A stretch of DNA of 64,000 nt, from contig NZ_JAUVVF010000010.1 of assembly GCF_030604785.1 (NCBI RefSeq), forward strand, positions 1 through 64,000, written 5' to 3'. Numbering within the stretch: position 1 is the stretch's first letter; every line of letters starts with the position of its first letter. The notes beneath the pieces were generated by a model. That model worked only from the letters and a program-made list of their open reading frames with translations, had not been told where the DNA came from and searched no databases. Position numbers and translations under genes: made by a program. Shown piece after piece: positions 8,289-17,012 of this stretch. Origin of the DNA: Paracoccus sp. (in: a-proteobacteria). Lineage in GTDB: Bacteria > Pseudomonadota > Alphaproteobacteria > Rhodobacterales > Rhodobacteraceae.

Positions 8289-8647
8289 CTCTTGCCTCCG
8301 GTTGTGAAAGGCAAAAGCGGTCCCATTCACCGAAAACGGTGTTCCAGAAATCCGTTCGCTGCGCTTTGCCCGTCAGGTTTTCCCGACAATAGGAAAATAA
8401 CCTGATCCGAGCGGGGCGCCAGAAAGCGTAAGGCTAAGGAATTTCCTGCATCTGGATGCCGATGGGCATTCGTCGGGAAATGAATGTGTGAATGGATGCG
8501 GAATGAATATACCGAAGAATATGCCGGTCAAATTCGACGGTATGAAAACATCCGGTCGTCAGTTCACATAGGTTAAACTGACGCGACGGCAACGCCGCCT
8601 CGCGGCGAATCCCGGATGTTCATGCAGCTTCAGGATGTGCGACCGGA
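8289..8647. other. Intergenic region upstream of the RTX hydrolase gene
   Basis: This stretch of 359 bases separates the end of the DUF1850 gene from the RTX hydrolase start, both on the minus strand. It is clearly less GC-rich than its surroundings. It has a cluster of GAATG-like repeats near 8479-8510 (AATGAATG, GAATGG, GGAATGAAT). It presumably carries the hydrolase promoter. I see no convincing gene, RNA or terminator in it. Confidence 0.5.
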
Positions 8648-9040
8648 TCAGCGGTCCGGGGATGCGGGCGGCCGGTCGGCGGCGCAGCGATCCGTGCCGG
8701 CCCACAGGCGCAGAGGCTGGCCCGTCCCCTCGAGATCGTGGCAGATGCCCGCCGCGCAGAGCCGCCATCCCGCCGTAGTGCCGGAATCGGCCAGCCAGAT
8801 CTCTTGCTGCGGGGGGATGCGGGGGGTGTAGTGCCAGGCGCCGTCGCGCCAGACGGCGTCGGGCGGCGGCTCCATACCGGCGCCCGCGCCGGTCAGCCGC
8901 GCTTCGACGGGCGCCATGCCCTGGGCGCTTATCTGCCAGCGCTCCCACCAGAGGGTGCGGCTGACCGAATGCGTCCATTCCAGCGTGAATTCGCCCGCCG
9001 CCAGCGTCAGGACAGTGGCGCCGGCGGCAAGGCACAGCAT
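8648..9040 (-). CDS. DUF1850 protein of the TAXI-TRAP operon
   Basis: The 130-residue protein has an N-terminal hydrophobic/signal segment (MLCLAAGATVLTLAAG). The DUF1850 core follows: EFTLEWTHSVSRTLWWERW, then WHYTPRIPPQQEIWLADSGTTAGW. DUF1850 proteins are regularly encoded directly after TAXI-type TRAP permeases; their biochemical role is unknown. The start overlaps the permease stop (ATGA), so the two are translationally coupled. A longer open frame extends upstream inside the permease gene and is rejected as a shadow. Confidence 0.8.
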   Translation of the reverse strand: MLCLAAGATVLTLAAGEFTLEWTHSVSRTLWWERWQISAQGMAPVEARLTGAGAGMEPPPDAVWRDGAWHYTPRIPPQQEIWLADSGTTAGWRLCAAGICHDLEGTGQPLRLWAGTDRCAADRPPASPDR

Positions 9041-11163
9041 CAGGCGGCCACGCGCTTGCGGCGCACCCGCAGCCCATGCGCTGCAAGGAAGGCCAGCGCC
9101 AGACCGAAGCCCGCCGCGTCCGAATTCGGCAGCGCCAGGATCAGCGACACGCCCGCCCCAAGGGCCAGCAGGCGTTCGGGCAGCGTCGTGCGGTCGAACA
9201 GATAGCCGACGACCGCGACGCCCCAGAGGCCCACCCCCAGAACCGTCTTCAGCAGGACAAAGGCGACCTCGACCGGATAGCCCCAGCTTTCCGCGATGGC
9301 GCCGCCATCCTGAAGCATCAGCGAGGGCGTGTAGACCGCCATGAAGGGGATGATGAATCCCGCCGCCGCCAGCCGTATCGCCTGCATCGAGATCTTGAGG
9401 CCGGTGGATTTCGCGATGGGCGCGGCGGCAAAGCAGGCCAGCGCGACGGGCGGCGTCAGGTCGGCCATGATCCCGAAATAGAAGACGAACATGTGGCTGA
9501 CCAGCAGCGGCACGCCCAGCTCCAGCAGCGCGGGACCTGCCAGGGACGAGGTGATGATGTAGTTCGGGATCGTCGGGATGCCCATGCCCAGGACCAGGCA
9601 GGTCAGCATCGTCAGAAGCAGCGACAGGAACAGGTTGTTCTGCCCAATGGCTATGATCGCGCCGATGAAGGTCGAGGCGATGCCCGTCAGCGTCAGCGTG
9701 CCGATCACGACGCCCACGATGGCGCAGGCCATGCCCACCGGCAGCGCATTGCGCGCCCCTTGCGCCAGCGCGTCGCGCACGATGCCGACAGTGGGCCTTG
9801 CTCCCCTCAGGACAAGGCAGGCGATCATCAGCCCCGCGATCACGATGGCCAGCAGGTTCACCCCGTAGCGCATGAAGCTTGCCGCCGCGAGGCCGAGCGC
9901 GACCCAGAAGACCATGCGGAAGGCGAAAGGTCCGATCATCGCCGCCAGCGGCGTCCCGAGGATCAGCACCGTGACCAGCGCCAGCCCCATCGTTCCCGCG
10001 AAGATCGGCGTGTAGCCCGCGAACAGCAGGTAGACCAGCGCCGCCAGCGGCAGGACCAGCGGCCATTGATCGCGAACCGCGTGCCAAGGATTGGGCAGCG
10101 TCTCGCGCGGCAGGCCGCGCAGGTTGTCGCGCCCGGCCTGCAGCCAGACCATCCAGAAGACGACGCCGAAATACAGCAGCGCCGGGATGATTGCGGCCTT
10201 CACGACCGAGGCATAGGGAACATTCAGCGTCTCGGCCATGATGAAGGCGACCGCGCCCATCACCGGCGGCATGATCTGGCCCCCCATCGAGGCTGTGGCC
10301 TCGACCCCGCCGGCAAAGGCGGGCCGGAAGCCCGATTTCTTCATCATCGGGATGGTGAACTGCCCCGAGGCGACGACATTCGCCACCCCCGAACCCGAGA
10401 TCGTGCCCATCAGCGCCGAGGACAGCGTCGCCACCTGCGCGGGCCCGCCCCGCACATGGCCGACCATGCCCAGGGCGAAATCGTTGAACAGGTTCAGCAT
10501 GCCGGCCCGTTCAAGGAAGGCCGCGAAGACCACGAAGATGAAGATATAGGCCGAGCTGACATAGATCGGGCTGCCATAGATGCCTTCGGTCCCAAAGGCG
10601 AAGTGCTCGACGATCTGGTCGAAGCCGTAGCCGCGATGGATGAAGGGCGCGGGCAGGTGCTGGCCCAGAAAGCAATAGGCCAGGAAGATGCCCGCGATGA
10701 CCGCCAGCGGCCAGCCCATCAGCCGCCGCGCGCCCTCGAAGACCAGCACGATCAGGATGGTGCCCATCACCAGATCCATCTGGTTCAGGAACCCCGTCCG
10801 GCGGATCAGGGGCGCATACTCGATCCATTGATAGATCCCGGTCAGAAAGCCCAGGATCCCGAGCGCCCAGAAAAACGCCTGACCCGCCCGCGTTTTCGCG
10901 ACCAGATTGCCGACCAGGACAAAGCCCAGAAGCAGCAGGAAGCCCACATGCATCGCCCGCACGATCTGGCTGGGCAGGGTGCCATAGGCCGCAGCCCAAA
11001 GCTGGAACAGCGAAAAGACGACGGCCAGCCAGAAGGCGATGCGGCCGGGGATGCCCTGCCCGAAGCCGGGGGGCAGGCCCTCGCTGACCTCGGCCTCGGC
11101 ATTGGGGTCAAGACGGGGCTGGTCGGCGGGCGCGGGCCCGCCGGCGGGGATGGGATCTCTCAT
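9040..11163 (-). CDS. TRAP transporter fused DctMQ permease (TAXI type)
   Basis: The 707-residue polytopic membrane protein combines the small (4TM, DctQ-like, about residues 30-150) and large (12TM, DctM-like, about 170-650) TRAP subunits in one chain. The large-subunit family sequence GTISGSGVANVVASGQFTIPMMKK and the loop around GGQIMPPVMGAVAFIMAE are present. Fused permeases of this kind work with TAXI solute-binding proteins in Na+-coupled uptake of organic acids. It follows the TAXI gene on the same strand and overlaps the DUF1850 gene. The substrate cannot be read from the sequence. Confidence 0.9.
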   Translation of the reverse strand: MRDPIPAGGPAPADQPRLDPNAEAEVSEGLPPGFGQGIPGRIAFWLAVVFSLFQLWAAAYGTLPSQIVRAMHVGFLLLLGFVLVGNLVAKTRAGQAFFWALGILGFLTGIYQWIEYAPLIRRTGFLNQMDLVMGTILIVLVFEGARRLMGWPLAVIAGIFLAYCFLGQHLPAPFIHRGYGFDQIVEHFAFGTEGIYGSPIYVSSAYIFIFVVFAAFLERAGMLNLFNDFALGMVGHVRGGPAQVATLSSALMGTISGSGVANVVASGQFTIPMMKKSGFRPAFAGGVEATASMGGQIMPPVMGAVAFIMAETLNVPYASVVKAAIIPALLYFGVVFWMVWLQAGRDNLRGLPRETLPNPWHAVRDQWPLVLPLAALVYLLFAGYTPIFAGTMGLALVTVLILGTPLAAMIGPFAFRMVFWVALGLAAASFMRYGVNLLAIVIAGLMIACLVLRGARPTVGIVRDALAQGARNALPVGMACAIVGVVIGTLTLTGIASTFIGAIIAIGQNNLFLSLLLTMLTCLVLGMGIPTIPNYIITSSLAGPALLELGVPLLVSHMFVFYFGIMADLTPPVALACFAAAPIAKSTGLKISMQAIRLAAAGFIIPFMAVYTPSLMLQDGGAIAESWGYPVEVAFVLLKTVLGVGLWGVAVVGYLFDRTTLPERLLALGAGVSLILALPNSDAAGFGLALAFLAAHGLRVRRKRVAA

Positions 11164-11183
11164 GGCGCTCTCCGGATGATGGG

Positions 11184-11209
11184 ACGGCCCGCGCGGGCGC
11201 GCGGGCCGT
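11184..11209 (-). terminator. Strong hairpin between TAXI binding protein and permease genes
   Basis: The perfect 11-base stem ACGGCCCGCGC / GCGCGGGCCGT has a four-base loop and lies between the binding-protein stop (11215) and the permease start (11163). No U run follows. It is best read as an mRNA-stabilising or partial-termination element that favours the binding protein over the permease. Confidence 0.5.
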
Positions 11210-11214
11210 TCGGC

Positions 11215-12171
11215 TTACTGGATCAGGCCGATCTCGCGGTAATACCGCTCGGCCCCCGGATGCAGCGGGATGGGCAGCCCGTCCAGCGCGGTCTCCGGGG
11301 TGATCGCGGCCGCCGCGCCGTGGGCGCTGCGCATCCGGTCGAGATTGTCGAACATCAGCTTGGTCATCTGATAGGCGGTTTCCTCGCTGACGCCCTCGTG
11401 GGTGATCAGCATGTTGCCCACCGCCGCCGTGGCGATGTCCTCATCGATCCCGGCATAGGTGCCTGCCGGAATGGTTGCGGGGACGAAGGGCTCGCCGATG
11501 GCGGTCACGACATCCTCGGGGATTTCGACGATGGTGATGTCGTGGGTCGCCGACAGGTCCTGGATGAAGGCCACGCCCAGACCCGAGGATTGCAGCGTCG
11601 CCTGCAACTGCCGGTTCTTGATCAACTCGGCCGATTCCGCATAGGGCAGGTATTCGACCCGGGCCAGATCGCCGTAGCTCATCCCCGCTGCCTCGAAGAT
11701 CGCGCGGGCATTCAGTTCCGTCCCCGAGGCAGGCGCGCCGACCGACAGGGTCTTGCCGCGCAGATCGTCCAGCGTCACCGCCCCCGAGGCCGCATCGGCG
11801 ACGATCTGGATGTAGTTCGGATAAATGGCGGCAATGGCGCGCAATTCAGTCAGCGGACGCGGAAAGCCTGCCTCCTCATTGCCCTCCCACGCCATCTGGA
11901 CGCTGTCGCCCAGGGCAAAGGCGATCTCGCCCCGGCCCTGCGCCAGCAGGTTCAGGTTCTCGACGCTGGCCTTGGTGGCCTGGACCTGCGTCCGCGATCC
12001 GTCGATGCCCGCGGCGTAGATTTCCGACAGCGCGACGCCAAGCGGGTAATAGACACCCGAGGTGCCGCCAGTCAGCACATTGATGAAATCTTGCGCCTGC
12101 GCCTGGGGCGCGGTGGCCAGAATGCCCGTCAGGGCGGCCGCCGGGACGGCGGCAGCGATACGATGGAACAT
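11215..12171 (-). CDS. TAXI-family TRAP solute-binding protein
   Basis: The 318-residue periplasmic binding protein has a signal peptide (MFHRIAAAVPAAALTGILATAPQAQA). The TAXI hallmark follows: FINVLTGGTSGVYYPLGVALSEI, then RTQVQATKASVENLNLLAQGRGEIAFALGDS. It delivers substrate to the fused TRAP permease downstream. The start at 12171 is set by a GGGAGGAT ribosome binding site and the signal peptide; an upstream in-frame extension lacks both. The promoter region (12172-12365) holds two copies of a GGGCAA-type palindrome, and the dctD-like and dctB-like genes lie directly upstream. Confidence 0.9.
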   Translation of the reverse strand: MFHRIAAAVPAAALTGILATAPQAQAQDFINVLTGGTSGVYYPLGVALSEIYAAGIDGSRTQVQATKASVENLNLLAQGRGEIAFALGDSVQMAWEGNEEAGFPRPLTELRAIAAIYPNYIQIVADAASGAVTLDDLRGKTLSVGAPASGTELNARAIFEAAGMSYGDLARVEYLPYAESAELIKNRQLQATLQSSGLGVAFIQDLSATHDITIVEIPEDVVTAIGEPFVPATIPAGTYAGIDEDIATAAVGNMLITHEGVSEETAYQMTKLMFDNLDRMRSAHGAAAAITPETALDGLPIPLHPGAERYYREIGLIQ

Positions 12172-12315
12172 GCGATCCTCCCATGATGTTCTGGAGCGAA
12201 GGCTAGCAGGCGCCGCCCCGCCAACACACGTGCAAGTCACGGCGGCGTGAATCCGGACATATTCCGGGCAAGTGATTGATTACAGGTTGCTATGCGCCGA
12301 TGGATCAGGGATAAT

Positions 12316-12364
12316 CGGGCAATATTTCGCCAGATTAAACGAATAGCGGGCAAAATTTTGCCCG
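12316..12364 (-). promoter_or_regulatory. Tandem palindromic operator upstream of the TAXI-TRAP operon
   Basis: The perfect 18-base palindrome CGGGCAAAATTTTGCCCG lies at 12347-12364. A diverged copy, CGGGCAATATTTCGCC, begins at 12316. The two are offset by 31 bp, about three helical turns, so both would face the same side of the DNA. They lie between the stop of the DctD-like regulator and the binding-protein gene. Binding by that regulator is inference; no sigma-54 promoter is visible downstream. Confidence 0.65.
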
Positions 12365-12365
12365 A

Positions 12366-13673
12366 TCACTCGGCCCGCAGGCCATATCGCGCGATCTTCT
12401 CGTTCAATGTCCGGCGCGGCAATCCCAGACGTTCAGCGGCCAAGGCTGCGACGCCTTTGGCGTCCGAGAGGGCCGAGGCGATCATCGCGGCCTCGATCGC
12501 GGCCAGACGTTCGGGCAGGGGCGGCTCGGGGTCGGGCAGGGGGGCGGGCTCCGGCGCCAGAACCAGACGCTGCGCCTCGGCGCGCAGTTCGGGCAGGTTG
12601 CCGGGCCAGTCATGCGCGACCAGCCGGTCCAGATCGGCGGCACGCAATTCGGGGGCAGGCAGCCCCAGCCTGCGTGCGGCCTCGTGCAGATGGGCCGCGA
12701 ACAACTCGCCCAGATCCTCGCGCCGCTGCCGCAGCGGCGGCAGGGTCAGCGCGGCGGCCGACAGGTGATGGAACAGATCGGCCCGCAACCGTCCCTCGGC
12801 CATGGCGCGGGCGGGGTCCGGCCCTGTCCCGGCGATCAGGCGCAGATCGACCGGGCGCGGCGTGGCGGCGCCCCCGCGCATCACCTCGCCATCGCGCAGA
12901 ACCGCCATCAGCCGCGCCTGCAGCGCCAGCGGCAGCACCTCGATCGAGGCCAGATACAGCGTTCCCCCGCTGGCCTGCTCGATCCGGCCCATTCGCGCCC
13001 CGCTGCCCGAACCGCGATCCTGTCCGAACAATTCCGCCTCGGCCCCCGGGCCGGTCAGGGCATGCGCGTCCAGCGTGACAAAGGGCTTCCGCGCCCGCCG
13101 CCCCAGATCATGCAGAGCGCGCGCCAGTGCGCGCCGCCCCGTTCCGGGTTCGCCCGATAGCATCAGGTCAACCGGCAGGTCGGCCAGCGCGCGCACCCGC
13201 TGACGCAGGTGCCGGACATGGGCGCTGCCGCCCGGCAGCCGCGCCTCGAGCCGTTCCGACATCAGCGCGGGGCCGCCCGCCCGCGCCTGCCGCCGCATCC
13301 GGCGCAGGGCGACTGCGCTGTCCAGAACCTCGACCAGATGCTCGGCCCGGTAGGGCTTTTCCAGAAAGTCATGCGCCCCGGTCCGCATCGCGGCCACCGC
13401 AACCGGCACATCGGCATGGCCCGACAGCAGCACAACCGGCAGGTCGGGATCGCGAAGCCGCAGCGCATCCAGAACCTGCTGCCCGTCCAGCCCCGGCATC
13501 CGCAGATCGGTGACGACGCAGTCGCAGCCGGGCAGGTCCAGCCCGGCCAGTGCCGCCGCCGGATCGGTGAAGGTCCGCACCGCGAAGCCCGAGGCCTCCA
13601 GCCAGTCGCCCGCCGCCTGACAGAGCGCTGCCTCATCATCGATGAAGACGATCCTGCCGCGATCGTTCTGCAT
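12366..13673 (-). CDS. DctD-like response regulator with degenerate sigma-54 AAA+ domain
   Basis: The 435-residue protein has a receiver domain (phosphoacceptor Asp56 in VVTDLRMPG, Lys106), a central AAA+ domain (about 145-370) and a C-terminal Fis-type helix-turn-helix (GLPRRTLNEKIARYGL). Overall it is closest to DctD. The AAA+ domain is altered at every key site: Walker A is GEPGTGRR (Lys to Arg180), the GAFTGA loop is GSGSGA (221-226), and Walker B reads GGTLYLASIE, with Ala242-Ser243 in place of Asp-Glu. It probably cannot hydrolyse ATP normally or contact sigma-54, and may work as a classic activator or repressor. It starts four bases after the kinase gene ends. Confidence 0.85.
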   Translation of the reverse strand: MQNDRGRIVFIDDEAALCQAAGDWLEASGFAVRTFTDPAAALAGLDLPGCDCVVTDLRMPGLDGQQVLDALRLRDPDLPVVLLSGHADVPVAVAAMRTGAHDFLEKPYRAEHLVEVLDSAVALRRMRRQARAGGPALMSERLEARLPGGSAHVRHLRQRVRALADLPVDLMLSGEPGTGRRALARALHDLGRRARKPFVTLDAHALTGPGAEAELFGQDRGSGSGARMGRIEQASGGTLYLASIEVLPLALQARLMAVLRDGEVMRGGAATPRPVDLRLIAGTGPDPARAMAEGRLRADLFHHLSAAALTLPPLRQRREDLGELFAAHLHEAARRLGLPAPELRAADLDRLVAHDWPGNLPELRAEAQRLVLAPEPAPLPDPEPPLPERLAAIEAAMIASALSDAKGVAALAAERLGLPRRTLNEKIARYGLRAE

Positions 13674-13677
13674 CCGC

Positions 13678-15438
13678 CTAACCCGCCAGAAGCCGCTCGG
13701 CGCGGAACAGAGGCAGCTCGACCTCGGTCAGCGTGCCGCCGCCGGGCCGGGGCCGGAATCCCAGCCGCCCGCCCGCCTGATCGAGGATGCCCTGCGTGAT
13801 CGACAGGCCCAGCCCCAGCCCCTCGCCCGACAGACGGGTGGTGAAGAAGGGCTCGCGGATGCGGCTTTCCATGCCCGGCGCGATCCCCGGACCGCGATCC
13901 GCGATCTGCAGCCGCAGCCCGTCCTGCCCAAGCGCCAGCCCCACATGCAAGGGTTCGGAACTGCCCTCGGCGGCATTGGCCTCGGCCGCGTTCAGGATCA
14001 GGTTCGTCACCGCCTGCTCGTAGCGAAGCGCATGGCCGCGCACCGGGGGCAGCTCCTCGGGCAGGTCCAGCACCACGCTCTGGCCCAGTTCGCGCAGGCG
14101 CGGCGCAAGGATCTCGGCGCTGCCCGCCACGACCTGCGCCAGATCGACCGCCTCGGGCGGTTCGGGCCGCTGCCTCGCGCCGAAGCGCCGCAGATTGCGC
14201 ACCATCTTCTGCATCCGCACCAGCATCGCCCGCCCCGAGGCGATGCTGGCCGCCGCCTTGTCGCGCCGCCCGGCGGCCAGATGCAGTTCGGCGGCGGCCA
14301 AGGTGCTGTCCAGCGCCGAAAGCGGCTGGCTGACCTCGTGCACGATGGTCGAGGACATCCGTCCCAGCACGGCCAGCTTGGCGGCATGGACAAGGCTCTC
14401 ATGGGTGCGGCGCAGATCCTCCTGCGCGCGACGGCGCTCGTCGATCTCGCGGGCCAGCGCCTCGGTCCGCTCGGCCACGCGGCGCTCCAGTTCGGCATTC
14501 TGGTTCAGCCGGACGCGGATCAGCTGCCGCCGCTGCCACAGGCCGACCCCAAGCGCCGAGGTCAGCAGCCCCGCCAGCGCGGTCGCCGCGGCGACCAGCC
14601 GGGCCTGAGCCTCGACCGGCGCCACCGGCAGGCCGGCGACGATCCGCCAGCGATCGGCCTCCAGCACGCCCTCGGCCAAGCGCAGATCCTCGGCCAAGGC
14701 CGCGCGCAGGGGTGGCGCCACGGCGATGTCCAGCCCGTCATAGCGCCGCTCGGCCCCGATCCGGGCCAGCGCGGTGTCGGATAGCGGGTCCAGCGGATGA
14801 TAGACCCAGTCCGCGCGGCCCGACAGGAAGACGATTCCCAGATCGTCGGCCAGCCCGATTTCCTGCCCGGCCCCCTCCCAAGCAGCCGCCAGGCCCGCCA
14901 TGTCCACCTTGGCCACCGCCACGCCAAGCGCCCCGCGCGACCCTTCCACGCGCGAGGCGAGGAAATAGCCCGGCACGCCCGTCGTCACGCCGATCGCATA
15001 ATAGCGGCCCTCTCCCGCCGCCATCGCATCGATGAAATAGGGGCGGAACGAGTAATCATGCCCCACGAAGCTGCCGGGCTCGGCATGGTTGCTGGCCGCC
15101 AGCGTCACCCCGCGCGCATCCAGCAGATACAGCTCGTCCGCGCCCGACAGTTCGCGCGCGATCCTCAGATAGGCATTGGCCGCCCCCGCCGGTCCGCCCG
15201 GTTCGGCCAGCAGGTCCAGAATGCGCGCATCCTCGGCGATGACGGCGGGCAGATAGCGGTAGCGTTCGATCTGCGTCTCGATCGCGTGCCCGGCCAGGGC
15301 CACCCGGCCCTGCAACTCGGCGTCCAGCCGGGCCATCCCGCCTTGCCGTGCCAGCGATCCCGCCGCGAGGCTCGCCCCCGCGACCAGAACCAGCAGCAGC
15401 GCCAGACGTGGGATGGACCGGGATGCAAGAGGCGTCAT
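13678..15438 (-). CDS. DctB-like sensor histidine kinase
   Basis: The 586-residue membrane kinase has an N-terminal transmembrane helix and a periplasmic double-Cache/DctB sensor region (about 30-285, with FVGHDYSFRPYFIDAMAAGEGRYYAIG split over the ligand pocket). A second transmembrane helix follows, then a coiled coil, a HisKA box (RMSSTIVHEVSQPLSALDS) and an HATPase domain (NLILNAAEANAAE, DRGPGI, GLGLGLSI). It probably senses a carboxylic acid outside the cell and phosphorylates the regulator encoded next. The ATG at 15438 is preferred because the longer frame opens with TTG and adds no signal sequence. Confidence 0.85.
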   Translation of the reverse strand: MTPLASRSIPRLALLLVLVAGASLAAGSLARQGGMARLDAELQGRVALAGHAIETQIERYRYLPAVIAEDARILDLLAEPGGPAGAANAYLRIARELSGADELYLLDARGVTLAASNHAEPGSFVGHDYSFRPYFIDAMAAGEGRYYAIGVTTGVPGYFLASRVEGSRGALGVAVAKVDMAGLAAAWEGAGQEIGLADDLGIVFLSGRADWVYHPLDPLSDTALARIGAERRYDGLDIAVAPPLRAALAEDLRLAEGVLEADRWRIVAGLPVAPVEAQARLVAAATALAGLLTSALGVGLWQRRQLIRVRLNQNAELERRVAERTEALAREIDERRRAQEDLRRTHESLVHAAKLAVLGRMSSTIVHEVSQPLSALDSTLAAAELHLAAGRRDKAAASIASGRAMLVRMQKMVRNLRRFGARQRPEPPEAVDLAQVVAGSAEILAPRLRELGQSVVLDLPEELPPVRGHALRYEQAVTNLILNAAEANAAEGSSEPLHVGLALGQDGLRLQIADRGPGIAPGMESRIREPFFTTRLSGEGLGLGLSITQGILDQAGGRLGFRPRPGGGTLTEVELPLFRAERLLAG

Positions 15439-15491
15439 GCCCTCACCATGCCATGCAAGCGGGGGCAAGCAAAAGCCCCGCCTTTGCCTTG

Positions 15492-15543
15492 GCCAAATAT
15501 CCCGGGGGAGTCGCCGCAGGCGACGGGGGCAGCGCCCCCGGCC
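15492..15543. repeat. GC-rich hairpin repeat of the CAAATATCCCGGGGG type
   Basis: This block begins CCAAATATCCCGGGGG and folds into two adjacent stems: GTCGCC-GCA-GGCGAC, then GGGGGCAGCGCCCCC. From general knowledge, similar blocks are common between genes in Paracoccus and Rhodobacter relatives. Only one copy is in this window, so the repeat status is not shown by the sequence itself. It lies upstream of the kinase gene and the guanidine riboswitch. Confidence 0.45.
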
Positions 15544-15734
15544 CGGCCAAGGCCCGCATCACCCGCCGAATCGCCGCGAGACCCTGTCATCGTCGCGCAT
15601 CTGCCTGCAGCCTGACCATGAAGCCCACGCGCCCGGCGCGATTGCCCGCCGAAAGGGCAGTGGTGCGTGGTCCCGCCCCAAGGGCCGCGCTGCGGCTTGA
15701 TCCGGGCGCAGCCCCACCGGCAGGCTGGGACCAG

Positions 15735-15846
15735 AGTTTGACGGCTAGGGTTCCGGCGCCACATGGCGCGTCTGGTCCAAGAGCCGTCACCTGCCCGGGG
15801 AGACATCCCGGCATGGCGCACGGCGGGACAAAAACCCGGGAGGCCT
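15735..15846 (+). promoter_or_regulatory. Guanidine-I (ykkC) riboswitch
   Basis: The RNA contains the conserved ykkC elements in order: GGCTAGGGTTCCG, then GGTCCAAGAG, then the 3' core ACGGCGGGACAAAAACCCGGG. The first arm GACGGCT (about 15740) pairs with AGCCGTC (about 15782). Guanidine-I riboswitches turn on guanidine export or breakdown genes when guanidine binds. It lies 66 bases before an operon of ABC importer, carboxylase and allophanate hydrolase genes, which fits the guanidine subtype rather than the ppGpp or PRPP subtypes. End positions are approximate. Confidence 0.9.
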
Positions 15847-15911
15847 CGTAAAGCCAAGGGATTGGCGGCGCGATGCTTCGTCATTCCCAAGAACCTCGAA
15901 AAGGAACCGGG

Positions 15912-16988
15912 ATGACCATGATCCGACTGGCCCGCATGACCCTGCCCGCGCTGCTTCTGGCCGCGACCGGATTGTCCGCGACCGAAGCCCGCGCCGAGAC
16001 CCGTACGGATTTCAAGGTGGCCTGGTCGATCTATGTCGGATGGATGCCCTGGGGTCATGCCGCTGAGACGGGAATCGTGGATCGGTGGGCCGACCGCTAC
16101 GGGCTGACCATCGAGGTGACGCAGTTCAACGATTACGTCGAATCCATCAACCAGTATACGGCGGGCGCCTATGACGCAGTGACGCTGACGAACATGGACG
16201 CGCTGTCGATCCCGGCGGCCGGGGGCGTGGACACGACTGCCGTGATCGTGGGCGATTTCTCGGCGGGCAACGACGCGGTGATCCTCAAGGACGCCGAGAG
16301 CCTCGAGGAGATCCGGGGCCGGTCGGTCAACCTCGTGGAATATTCGGTCTCGCATTATCTTCTGGCGCGGGCGCTGGAAAGCGTGGACCTGTCCGAACGC
16401 GATGTCAGCGTCGTCAACACCGCAGATCCCGACATGGTCGGTGCCTTCCAGACGCCCGGCGTTACCGCCATGGTCACATGGAATCCGATGGTCGCAGAGA
16501 TCGCGGCCCTGCCCGACGCGAATATCGTCTTTCAGTCCGGACAGATCCCCGGTGAGATCATCGACCTGATGGCCGCCAGCACCGCTGCGCTGGAGGAGAA
16601 TCCCGATTTCGGCAAGGCCCTTGCCGGGATCTGGTACGAGACCGCCGCGCTTATGGTGTCGGACACGCCCGAAGGGGCGGCGGCGCGGGCGGCGATGGGG
16701 GCGGCCTCGGGAACCGATCAGGCCGGGTTCGAGGCGCAACTGGCCGCGACGCGGCTGTTCGACGATCCTGCCGATGCGGTGGCTTTCGTCACCTCGCCCG
16801 ATCTGGCCGGGACGATGGACCGGGTGCGCGGGTTCCTGTTCGACAAGGGGCTGCTGGGGCCGGTTGCGGCCTCGGCCGATATCGTGGGGATCGAACTGCC
16901 CGGCGGCGTCATCCTGGGTGATCCGGGCAATGTCATGCTGCGCTTCACCGACCGGTTCATGCGGATGGCGGCCGAGGGCGCGCTCTAG
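15912..16988 (+). CDS. ABC transporter substrate-binding protein of the guanidine operon
   Basis: The 358-residue protein belongs to the nitrate/sulfonate/taurine (SsuA/TauA-like) binding-protein group. It has a signal peptide (RMTLPALLLAATGLSATEARA), then WSIYVGWMPWGHAAETGIVDRWADRYG and the TNMDALSIPAAGGVDTTAVI core. It is the first gene after the guanidine riboswitch and is followed by its permease and ATPase, so it probably captures guanidine or a related compound in the periplasm. The ATG at 15912 has AAGGA six bases upstream; a longer frame from 15873 lacks such a site. Confidence 0.85.
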   Translation: MTMIRLARMTLPALLLAATGLSATEARAETRTDFKVAWSIYVGWMPWGHAAETGIVDRWADRYGLTIEVTQFNDYVESINQYTAGAYDAVTLTNMDALSIPAAGGVDTTAVIVGDFSAGNDAVILKDAESLEEIRGRSVNLVEYSVSHYLLARALESVDLSERDVSVVNTADPDMVGAFQTPGVTAMVTWNPMVAEIAALPDANIVFQSGQIPGEIIDLMAASTAALEENPDFGKALAGIWYETAALMVSDTPEGAAARAAMGAASGTDQAGFEAQLAATRLFDDPADAVAFVTSPDLAGTMDRVRGFLFDKGLLGPVAASADIVGIELPGGVILGDPGNVMLRFTDRFMRMAAEGAL

Positions 16989-17012
16989 GCGCGGCATCCG
17001 GGGGCAGGGATC

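Noticed and set aside
9076-12186. 1,036-residue plus-strand open frame
   Set aside because: It lies antisense to the fused TRAP permease and TAXI genes. The product is Arg/Gln/His-rich with no family features, as expected from GC-rich shadow frames.
12172-12365. Search for a sigma-54 promoter before the TAXI gene
   Set aside because: No TGGCAC-N5-TTGC match is present on the minus strand, so none is annotated despite the DctD-like regulator.
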